Positions 54,699 through 62,480 of a stretch of 64,000 bases of DNA are shown piece by piece. Source of the stretch: Pseudomonas sp. GD04019 (lineage in GTDB: Bacteria; Pseudomonadota; Gammaproteobacteria; Pseudomonadales; Pseudomonadaceae). The notes under the pieces are model-generated. The model was not told where the DNA came from, searched no databases, and saw only the letters and a list, made by a program, of their open reading frames with translations. The stretch lies in assembly GCF_029837695.1 (NCBI RefSeq), contig NZ_JAOEEA010000010.1, positions 124,001 through 188,000 on the forward strand. The letters are read 5' to 3'. The first letter of the stretch is position 1. Each line of letters starts with the position of its first letter. The position numbers were made by a program, and so were the translations under genes.

Positions 54699-57323
54699 AT
54701 GAGCCCTTCCCTGATCAACCGCACCCGCCAGGAACTGCTCGACTTCGCCGGTCTCGACGAGACGGTGACCAGTGCCCAAGGCACCCGCATCACCACCGAG
54801 AGCGGACACACGCTGATCGACTTCGTCGGCCAGTTCGGCGCCGTACCCTTTGGCTACGGCGCGCCGCAGATTCGCGAGGCGGCCATCGCCTTCCTCGACT
54901 CCGGCCTGCCCTCCTTCATCCAGCCGCTGGGCAACCCGCTGGCCGAACAACTGGCCGCGCGCCTGATCGAGATCGCCCCCGGCGAAATGGCCAGGGTCAG
55001 CTTCGCCACCAGCGGCGCCGAGACGGTTGAAGCCGCCATCAAACTGGCGCGCGCCGCCACCAACCGCGAGCTGATCGTCGGCACCCACACCGGTTTCCAC
55101 GGCAAGACTCAGGGCGCCGTGGGCGTGACCGGCAAGCCGGTCTACCGTGAGCCCTTCCATATCCGCGGCAACGGTTTCACCCACGTGTCCTATGGCGACC
55201 TGGAGGCCCTCGAAGCCGTATTGAAGGAGCAGCGCGTCGCCGCCTTCTTCGTCGAGGCGGTGCAAGGCGAGGCCGGCATGATCACCCCGCCTGCTGGCTA
55301 CCTGCTGGCCGCGCAGAACCTGTGCCGCAAGCACGGCGCCCTGTTCGTACTGGACGAGATCCAGACCGGCCTGGGCCGCACCGGCCAGCTGTTCGCCGCC
55401 GAAGCCAACGGCCTCACCCCTGACATGCTGCTGCTGGCCAAGGCGCTGGGCGGCGGCCTGGTGCCGATCGGTGCCTGCATCTACGGCGAACAGTGCTGGA
55501 GTCGCGACTTCGACCGCCACCACAGCTCCACTTTCGGCGTGAACGGTTTCACCGCAGCCATCGGCCTGGCGGTGGTCGAGCACCTCACCGCCAACGACCG
55601 CGCCGTGGTGCGTCAGGCGGCCGAACGCGGCGCCTATCTGCGAACCCGCCTGGAAAACCTGGTGCAGAGCTACCCGCAGGTGTTCGAGAGCCTCGACGGC
55701 CGTGGCCTGATGCTCGGCCTCAAGTTCCGCCGCTGGTCCGGCGAGCGCCTCTACACCCTGTCGCTGGCCAGTGCCTTCGGCGCCCTGGTACCCATCGTCT
55801 GCGGCTACCTGAAGACCCGCCACGGCGTGTACTGCCTGCCGACCCTCAACGAGGGCAACGTGCTGCGCATCCAGCCGCCGCTGAGCATCGACCAGGACGA
55901 TATCGACGTGCTGGTGGACGGCCTGACCGCCGCCGCCGAGCTGATCGCCCACGACCAGCAGCATCGCCTGATCCTCGAGGCCCAGGGCTTCCCGGCACAG
56001 CGCGGCCCGCTGGCCAAATGGTCGGCGCCCAGCGCCAGCAAGCCGCGCAGCCACGACCGCGGCGGCCGCTGCCTGGGACGCTTCGCCTTCCTGCTGCACC
56101 CCACCACCCAGGAGAGCGTCAACGGCGACAACATAGTCGACGCCCTCGGCGTGGTCGGTGAAGAGAAGGCCTTCATGCAGGATTGGCTGAGCGAATTCTC
56201 CGACTGGGCCAAGCCCGATCTGGACGCCGGCGTGTCCTTCCATGTCCGGCAGATCTACAACGACCAGGGCGACTACGTGGAAGGCTGGCTGGTCGGCAGC
56301 CTGCTGCAGCCGCGCGATCTGATGCGCCTGAGCCTGGGCAAGCGGCGCAAGCTGATCGACAACTACCTGGACGCGGTGCGCCCGCTGGGCGTCGACTTCG
56401 TCGGCCTCGGCGCCTACACCTCGGTGATCTCCAACGCCGGCCTGGATGTGGTCAACGACCGCTTCCACACCACCACCGGCAACAGCCTTACCGCCATGGT
56501 CGGCGTCGACGCCCTGCTCAGCACCTGCGCCAACCGCGGCGCTCCGCTGGCCAAGCGCCTGACCGGGGTGATCGGTGCCTACGGCTCGGTGGGTCGCCTG
56601 GCCAGCCTGCGCCTGGGCAAGTTCACCGAACACCTGGTGCTGCTCGGCAACGCGGCCAATCAGGGTGCCATGCACGAGCTGCGGCTGGTCGGTGGCGAGC
56701 TGTATGCCACGGCCCTGCGCGGCATCCACAGCGGGCATCCGAGCGGCATCGGCAAGCCCCTCGCCGCTCTGCTGTCGGCACAACAGGTGGAGCAACTGCT
56801 CGACCGCGATCTGGGCGACGACGCCCAGCTGCGCGAGCTGTTCGACACCGTCGATGCCCTGGTGCGCGAACACAATGGCGTGCAACCGCCGGTGGTGGTC
56901 GCCTCCGACCTGGCCCACTGGCTACCGAAGCTGGAGGCCGTGCTCTCGGCCACCTCCAACGGCTCCGCCTTCATCGACCCGGCCGCGCTGCACCACAACG
57001 CGATCATCTGCGACTGCGCGCAGCCGCCGGATATCGGCCATTCCTCGCTGCCACAGCGCCCGGATGTGACGGTCATCGAGGGTGGTCTGATCCACCTGCC
57101 CGAACGTGGCTACCGCTTCGGCAACCAGAACCTCACCGACCTGCCCACCGGCGTGACCTTCAGCTGCCTGGCCGAAACCATGGTGCTGACCATGGCCGGC
57201 AAGACGCGCGACTACAGCATCGGCAAGCGCCCACCGCTGGAAGAGGCCGAGGCCATCTTCGAGCTGGCCCTGAACTTCGGTTTCGCCCCCGCCGTCGAGC
57301 AACTGGTCGAGATGGCCGGATAA
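54699..57323 (+). CDS. Class III aminotransferase fused to acyl-ACP reductase (AAR-like)
   Basis: 874 residues. Residues 1-425 are a class III aminotransferase (SFATSGAETVEAAIKLARAA; FVLDEIQTGLGRTG; PLP Lys248 in LLLAKALGGG). Residues about 455-874 resemble cyanobacterial long-chain acyl-ACP reductase: GLGAYTSVISNAGLD and TTTGNSLTA (AAR: GGFTSII..., FTTGNTHTA), nucleotide loop GAYGSVG (626-632), and Cys823 in FSCLAETMVLTM, aligning with the AAR thioester-forming Cys (FACFAEAMLLEF). Predicted: acyl-ACP to aldehyde to amine in one protein. PigE and TamH, as I recall, have the reductase first. Confidence 0.85.
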   Translation: MSPSLINRTRQELLDFAGLDETVTSAQGTRITTESGHTLIDFVGQFGAVPFGYGAPQIREAAIAFLDSGLPSFIQPLGNPLAEQLAARLIEIAPGEMARVSFATSGAETVEAAIKLARAATNRELIVGTHTGFHGKTQGAVGVTGKPVYREPFHIRGNGFTHVSYGDLEALEAVLKEQRVAAFFVEAVQGEAGMITPPAGYLLAAQNLCRKHGALFVLDEIQTGLGRTGQLFAAEANGLTPDMLLLAKALGGGLVPIGACIYGEQCWSRDFDRHHSSTFGVNGFTAAIGLAVVEHLTANDRAVVRQAAERGAYLRTRLENLVQSYPQVFESLDGRGLMLGLKFRRWSGERLYTLSLASAFGALVPIVCGYLKTRHGVYCLPTLNEGNVLRIQPPLSIDQDDIDVLVDGLTAAAELIAHDQQHRLILEAQGFPAQRGPLAKWSAPSASKPRSHDRGGRCLGRFAFLLHPTTQESVNGDNIVDALGVVGEEKAFMQDWLSEFSDWAKPDLDAGVSFHVRQIYNDQGDYVEGWLVGSLLQPRDLMRLSLGKRRKLIDNYLDAVRPLGVDFVGLGAYTSVISNAGLDVVNDRFHTTTGNSLTAMVGVDALLSTCANRGAPLAKRLTGVIGAYGSVGRLASLRLGKFTEHLVLLGNAANQGAMHELRLVGGELYATALRGIHSGHPSGIGKPLAALLSAQQVEQLLDRDLGDDAQLRELFDTVDALVREHNGVQPPVVVASDLAHWLPKLEAVLSATSNGSAFIDPAALHHNAIICDCAQPPDIGHSSLPQRPDVTVIEGGLIHLPERGYRFGNQNLTDLPTGVTFSCLAETMVLTMAGKTRDYSIGKRPPLEEAEAIFELALNFGFAPAVEQLVEMAG

Positions 57324-57350
57324 CCACAAGAACAACTCGAGAACTATCCC

Positions 57351-58502
57351 ATGTCGATGAAACACGCACGAAGCGTCACCGAAGCCCGCCTGCCGGGCCT
57401 GATCGCCGCACTCGAAGCACGCGGCCGCATGGCGCTGGAGAAGGCAGATTCCAGCGAGCTGTGCGAGCTGTTCCGCCGCTACAAGGCCGCCGGCCTGATC
57501 ATCCCCGAAACCTACGGCGGCCTCGGCGCCTCGCCGCGCGAGACGGTGGAGATACTGCGTGCGGTCGGCGCCCTGTGCCCGTCGCTGGCAGTGATGATGA
57601 CCATGCACCACCACACCATCGCCACCATCGTGCAGCTCGGCGGCCTGATTCCGGCGGCGGACGAGCTGCTCTACGGCATCTGCCAGGACCAGCTGCTGAT
57701 CGCCTCGGCCTTCGCCGAAGGCAAGGTCGGCGCGGAGATCTTCAACACCAGCGTCAAGGTCACTCCGGTCGAGGGCGGCTATCGGCTGCGCGGCACCAAG
57801 AAGCCCTGCACCATGAGCCACAACATGGACGTGATCGTGGTCGGCGTGGCCCGCGAGAACGATGACGGCAGCATCACCCAGGGCTTCGCCGTGGTGTTCA
57901 ACGACGGCAACGGGGTATCCCGCGAGCGCTTCTGGAACACCCCGGTGCTGCAGGCCGCCGACAGCAACGCGCTGGTATTCGACGACGTGTTCGTACCCGC
58001 CGAGCGCATGCTGCTGGCCGAGGCCGTGGACGACGAAGCGGTGGCCGCCTCCGCCCAGGAAACCTCGCTGTCCGGCCTGTGCTGGTTCCAGCTGATGGTC
58101 GGCGGCACCTACCTGGGCGTGGCTTCCGCGCTGGTCGAGCTGCTGCTGAAGAAACGCCACACCGAGGATGCCCCGCTGGCCCAGCTGGCCATCGAGCTGG
58201 AAGGCGCGCACCAGGCCCTGGTCGGCGCGGCCCGTGACCTGGAAGAACAGCGCGCCGCCGACGAGGCCAGCTACAGCAAGGCGCTGTGCACGCGCTTCAT
58301 GGTCCAGGGCACCATCGAGCGCTCCACCAACCTGGCAGTGGAGTTGCTGGGCGGCATGGCCTTCATCGCCTCCGACGAAGTCGCCTACCTGCTGGCCGCC
58401 TCCCGGGCGATCTGCTTCCACCCGATCTCCCGCGCCGCCGCCACACCGCTGCTCGCGGCGTACCTGCGGGACTCGGCAGCCGCACCGGCGGCGCAAGGCT
58501 AA
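57351..58502 (+). CDS. Acyl-CoA dehydrogenase-like flavoprotein, probable acyl-ACP dehydrogenase
   Basis: 383 residues of the acyl-CoA dehydrogenase fold. N-terminal PETYGGLGASPRETVEILRAVG, middle TKKPCTMSHNMDVIVVGVAREND (FAD/substrate beta domain), C-terminal ELLGGMAFIASDEVAYLLAASRA. In this cluster an ACP-bound substrate is more likely than CoA. In tambjamine biosynthesis a similar protein (TamT) places a double bond on the chain before amine formation. Confidence 0.85.
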   Translation: MSMKHARSVTEARLPGLIAALEARGRMALEKADSSELCELFRRYKAAGLIIPETYGGLGASPRETVEILRAVGALCPSLAVMMTMHHHTIATIVQLGGLIPAADELLYGICQDQLLIASAFAEGKVGAEIFNTSVKVTPVEGGYRLRGTKKPCTMSHNMDVIVVGVARENDDGSITQGFAVVFNDGNGVSRERFWNTPVLQAADSNALVFDDVFVPAERMLLAEAVDDEAVAASAQETSLSGLCWFQLMVGGTYLGVASALVELLLKKRHTEDAPLAQLAIELEGAHQALVGAARDLEEQRAADEASYSKALCTRFMVQGTIERSTNLAVELLGGMAFIASDEVAYLLAASRAICFHPISRAAATPLLAAYLRDSAAAPAAQG

Positions 58503-58573
58503 GGCGCTGCGTCGCGCCGACCGAGGTCGGCGCGAAGCGATGATTCACATGACTCAGCAGGAAGCCTGACATC

Positions 58574-59881
58574 ATGGCGACGACAGACACGCTCTATCCG
58601 GTGCGGCCGGGCAACATCCATCCGCTGTTCCACTTCTTCGCCATTCCGCTGTTCGCCGTGCTGCTGGTGTTCAACGCCGCGGCCATCGGCGTGATCCTCG
58701 CCATGGCGCTGACGCTGCAGCTGGGCCGGCGCATTCTGCAGGCGATTCCCGGTGTCTCCGCCCTCGGTGGCGTCATCACGGACACCTATCACGCTCAGGT
58801 CCAGCGCCTGGCCAACCGGGTGCTGAAGGACCCGCGCGACGAGCCCATCCTGGCCGCGGCCATCACCCTTGGCCTGACCGCCATCCCGATCTTCATCGCC
58901 CAGCTGGTTATCGTGGAGATCTCCTGGCCGCTGGTGCTGGGCTTCTACGCCTGTGTCTACGGCCCGAACATCCGCGCCTTCGTGCGTTCGTTCAGCTCCA
59001 TGCACCAGGAAGGCCACAAGGTCGGCGGCCTGTTCAAGCGCGCCAGCCTGGTGGAGAAGTGGACCGGCAACTCCTTCCTCTACATGTTCTTCGCCATCCC
59101 CATGGGCCTGACCCCGCATGCGGCGGCGCACCTGCAGCAGCATCACCGGGAAAACGCCGGCCCGCTGGATGTCTACGCCACCGCCCGCTACGACCACGCC
59201 AACGCCTGGCACTTCATCGTCTACATGGTGCGCGAGGTGATGTACCAGCAGCTGCTGGTGTCGCCGTACCTGTACTTCCGCAGCAAGCGCAAGCCGGCGC
59301 AGATGCGCAGCATGATCGTCGGCAACCTGCTGCACCTGGCCCTGTTCGCCCTGCTGGCGCTCTACAGCTTGCCGATCGCGGTGCTGTACATGCTGGTGCC
59401 CTGGTGCGCGAGCAACTTCCTGATGGGCGTCATCCACTGGAGCCAGCATGCCTTCTACGGCGGCCAGCAGGACCCGAAAGACTTCATGTACAACACCGTG
59501 ACCCTGCTGGAAAAACCGGTGAACACCCTCAACGAGGGCTACCACGTCTGCCACCACCACTGGGAGAACGTGCACTGGTCGGAGAGCCCGGCACTGTTCG
59601 AGCGCATCAAGCCGGAGATGAAGGCCGCGCAGTCCCTGGTGTTCCGCGACCTCAGCGTGCTCGACCTGTTCCTCATGCTGATGCTGCGCCGCTTCGACGC
59701 GCTGGCCGACAAGCTGGACTGGTGGGAGCCGCTGTCCCAGGCCGAGAAGGTGGCCCTGCTCAAGCGCCGGGTCGCCCCCGCGCCCATCGCCGAGCACGAA
59801 CAGGCCTACCAGCAGAACGCCGCCGGCCACCAGGCCGCGCCACGCCCTCTGCACTTCCCCCAGCAACCACAGCGGACGTGA
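58574..59881 (+). CDS. Membrane fatty acid desaturase
   Basis: 435 residues, four or more membrane helices. Iron-binding His clusters: HQEGH (144-148), HAAAHLQQHH (182-191) and HVCHHH (324-329). This box arrangement differs from the second desaturase at 60968 and suggests another position or substrate specificity. It lies eight bases before a ferredoxin-reductase fusion that can supply its electrons. Confidence 0.9.
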   Translation: MATTDTLYPVRPGNIHPLFHFFAIPLFAVLLVFNAAAIGVILAMALTLQLGRRILQAIPGVSALGGVITDTYHAQVQRLANRVLKDPRDEPILAAAITLGLTAIPIFIAQLVIVEISWPLVLGFYACVYGPNIRAFVRSFSSMHQEGHKVGGLFKRASLVEKWTGNSFLYMFFAIPMGLTPHAAAHLQQHHRENAGPLDVYATARYDHANAWHFIVYMVREVMYQQLLVSPYLYFRSKRKPAQMRSMIVGNLLHLALFALLALYSLPIAVLYMLVPWCASNFLMGVIHWSQHAFYGGQQDPKDFMYNTVTLLEKPVNTLNEGYHVCHHHWENVHWSESPALFERIKPEMKAAQSLVFRDLSVLDLFLMLMLRRFDALADKLDWWEPLSQAEKVALLKRRVAPAPIAEHEQAYQQNAAGHQAAPRPLHFPQQPQRT

Positions 59882-59888
59882 CCTCGCC

Positions 59889-60941
59889 ATGAGCAAAGCA
59901 CTGACCCTGAAAGTGGCCTACATCGAGCGGGAAACCGAGGATGCCGTGACCATCCACCTCAAGCAGCCGCTGCTGAGGAAGATCCGCTACACCGCCGGCC
60001 AGTACCTGACCCTGGAAGTCGACGTGGATGGCGACGGCGCCAAGGGCTGCCGGGCCTACTCCATCAGCAGCACGCCGGGCCTGGACAAGACCCTGTCGAT
60101 CACGGTCAAGCGCATCGCCGGCGGCAAAGTATCCAACCGCCTGGTGCAGCAGCTGGCCGCCGGCGACGCGGTGCAGACCCTGGGCGCCCACGGCCGCTTC
60201 ACCTTCGCTCCGCAGGCGGGCAAGCGCCGCCACCTGGTGCTGTTCGCCGCCGGTAGCGGCATCACGCCGATCTTCTCCATCCTCAAGTCGGCCCTACACT
60301 TCGAGGCGGACTCGCGGGTGTCGCTGATCTATGGCAACCGCAACACCGACTCGGTGATCTTCCGCGACAAGCTGGAGCATCTGCAGCGCCTGTTCGGCGA
60401 GCGCCTGAACCTGCTGCACGTGCTGTCCCAGCCGGAGTCGCCCCACCCGCACAGCGGCCGCCTGACCCGCCAGCGCGTCGGCGAAATCCTCCAGGCACTA
60501 CCGAATCCGCCGGGCTACACCATCGAGTACTACGCCTGCGGCCCCAACGGCATGATGGATGAAGTGACCGAAGCCCTGCAGGCCATGGGCGTGCCTGCCG
60601 AAGCGGTGCACATGGAGAGCTTCACCCCGGCCAAGGCCAGCACCCAGCCGCCGGCGCAGTCCAACGCGCCGAAGCAGGTGCAACTGCTGATGCAGGGCCA
60701 GGAATTCAGCTTCGCCGTGCCGCCGGGCCAGACCATTCTCGAGGCCGCCCTGGCCAACGGCGTACAACCGCCCTTCTCCTGCCGCAGCGGCTTCTGCACG
60801 GCCTGCATCTGCACCAAGCTGTCCGGCGAAGTGGAGATGCGCGAGGACCACGGCCTGTCCTCGGCCGAACTGAAGATGGGCCACGCGCTCATGTGCATCG
60901 GCTATCCGGCGACGGACGATGTGCGACTGCAGGTCGAGTAA
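59889..60941 (+). CDS. Ferredoxin reductase-ferredoxin fusion (electron donor)
   Basis: 350 residues. FAD domain (CRAYSISSTPG), NAD(P)H domain (LVLFAAGSGITPIFSILKSAL; YYACGPNGMMDEV) and a C-terminal plant-type [2Fe-2S] domain with Cys298, Cys303 and Cys306 (SCRSGFCTACICTKL) and a fourth Cys in ALMCIGYP. This layout (PaaE/HmpX-like) feeds NAD(P)H electrons to oxygenases or desaturases. It lies between two desaturase genes. Confidence 0.93.
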   Translation: MSKALTLKVAYIERETEDAVTIHLKQPLLRKIRYTAGQYLTLEVDVDGDGAKGCRAYSISSTPGLDKTLSITVKRIAGGKVSNRLVQQLAAGDAVQTLGAHGRFTFAPQAGKRRHLVLFAAGSGITPIFSILKSALHFEADSRVSLIYGNRNTDSVIFRDKLEHLQRLFGERLNLLHVLSQPESPHPHSGRLTRQRVGEILQALPNPPGYTIEYYACGPNGMMDEVTEALQAMGVPAEAVHMESFTPAKASTQPPAQSNAPKQVQLLMQGQEFSFAVPPGQTILEAALANGVQPPFSCRSGFCTACICTKLSGEVEMREDHGLSSAELKMGHALMCIGYPATDDVRLQVE

Positions 60942-60967
60942 CCCAGAACAACTCCAGGAAGGTGGAC

Positions 60968-61936
60968 GTGGTGGATAGAGAAGCGATTCTGGCGGCACAA
61001 GACGAGATCCGCCTGGCCAAGCGCGCGGAGCTCAAGGTCGACCGCGAGCGCCAGGCGCAGCTGCTGGCCCTGCAACAGCCCGACCCGGTCAGGTTCCTGC
61101 TCTGGTCAGCGCTGCACGTGGCAGTGTGGGTCGCCGGCGCCGCCGCCATCCTGCTCAGCGAGCACTGGCTGGTGCAGCTGCTCGCCGTGCTGGTACTCGG
61201 CAACCAGATGCACGCCTTCACCATCCTGCAGCACGACTGCGGCCACCAGAACGCCTTCCGCTCCAGCCTCTGCAACCTCTGGGCCGGGCGCTTCTTCGCC
61301 TGGTTCATCGTCTTCCCCTACTCCTCCTTCACCGAGTGCCACAAGCACCACCACCGCTACCTGGGCGATGCGGACAAGGACCCGGACGAGTGGAACTACG
61401 CCGGCGGCGTGAAGTGGATGTTCCTGCGCATCGCCGTGTTCGTGCCGCGCTTCACCTACTTCTCCCTGGTGCGCTACGGCAGCAAGGTACGTAACCTGGT
61501 GCTGCGCGAGCTGGTGTTCAACCTGCTGACGATGGTGGCGCTCGGCGTCTGGTTCGCCAGCATGGGCATGCTCTACCAGTTCGTGCTGATCTTCATCCTG
61601 CCGGTACTGCTGCTGGCGCTGCTGATCAACCCGATCTCGCGCGGCTACGAGCACTTCCCGATGGCCACACTCGGCAGCGAGGACGAGCAGCGCCTGGACC
61701 TGGCACACAACACCATCACCATTCCTAGCCGCGTGCTCAGCCTGATCTGGGCCAACATCAACTACCACGTCGAGCACCACGTCTATCCGGGCGTGCCGTT
61801 CTTCAACCTGCACAAGGTCCACGCGCTGCTCGACAACAAGCCGTTCCTGCGCGACCGCTGGCTGCTCGCCCGCCTCTTCGCCCGTCAGCCGCAGGAGCCT
61901 CGCCACGGGGCTGCTCCAGCCGCCGATGCCAGCTGA
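60968..61936 (+). CDS. Membrane fatty acid desaturase, classical His-box type
   Basis: 322 residues from GTG 60968 (GTG 60971 also possible) behind AGGAAGG; the frame from 60893 is in the previous gene. His boxes HDCGH (89-93), HKHHH (125-129) and HVEHH (267-271) with the YHVEHHVYPGVPF ending. Four or five membrane helices. Diiron acyl-lipid or acyl-ACP desaturase family. Confidence 0.92.
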   Translation: MVDREAILAAQDEIRLAKRAELKVDRERQAQLLALQQPDPVRFLLWSALHVAVWVAGAAAILLSEHWLVQLLAVLVLGNQMHAFTILQHDCGHQNAFRSSLCNLWAGRFFAWFIVFPYSSFTECHKHHHRYLGDADKDPDEWNYAGGVKWMFLRIAVFVPRFTYFSLVRYGSKVRNLVLRELVFNLLTMVALGVWFASMGMLYQFVLIFILPVLLLALLINPISRGYEHFPMATLGSEDEQRLDLAHNTITIPSRVLSLIWANINYHVEHHVYPGVPFFNLHKVHALLDNKPFLRDRWLLARLFARQPQEPRHGAAPAADAS

Positions 61937-61946
61937 GGAGATGGCC

Positions 61947-62438
61947 ATGGACTGTATGTTCTGCAAGATCGCCGCGGGCAGCGAGCGCTCGGTAAAGGTT
62001 TACGAGGACGAGCACTGCTTCGCCTTCATGGACATCCACCCGCTGGGCCAGGGCCACGTGCTGCTGATTCCGCGCCAGCACGTGGAGACCCTCGACCAGC
62101 TGCCGGCCGCCACCCGCCAGCATCTCTACCTGAAGTTCGACCAGCTGCTCGCCGCCCAGCGCCGCGCCGGTTTCGGCGTCGAGGGCTCGCACCTGATCGT
62201 CAACGACGGCAAGGCCAGCAACCAGCACATTCCCCATGCACACCTGCACCTGATTCCGCGCAAGCGCGGCGACGGTCTGGGCTTCGGCTGGCGCATGTTC
62301 CTGCACTTCACCGGCCTGTTCGGCCCGCGCACCGGCCAGGACATCCTGCTGCTGCAGGCGGACGCCATCGCCGCGCAGATCGAGCAGCCCGCCCGGACGC
62401 GTGCGCCGGCCGACGAGGCGCTGGCTCAGGTCCGTTGA
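61947..62438 (+). CDS. HIT-family nucleotide hydrolase
   Basis: 163 residues from ATG 61947, six bases after GAGGAG; ATG 61941 is too close. Fold start MDCMFCKIAAGS with CxxC zinc-type pair; HIT motif HIPHAHLHLIP (catalytic His 97, 99, 101). Hint-type enzymes hydrolyse AMP-linked compounds, including acyl- and aminoacyl-AMP. In this cluster it could clear acyl-AMP leaked from the FAAL; that is inference. Confidence 0.9.
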   Translation: MDCMFCKIAAGSERSVKVYEDEHCFAFMDIHPLGQGHVLLIPRQHVETLDQLPAATRQHLYLKFDQLLAAQRRAGFGVEGSHLIVNDGKASNQHIPHAHLHLIPRKRGDGLGFGWRMFLHFTGLFGPRTGQDILLLQADAIAAQIEQPARTRAPADEALAQVR

Positions 62439-62480
62439 GCTTCCCGCGCGATAGAAACCCCAGCAGCGACAGAGAAGAAG

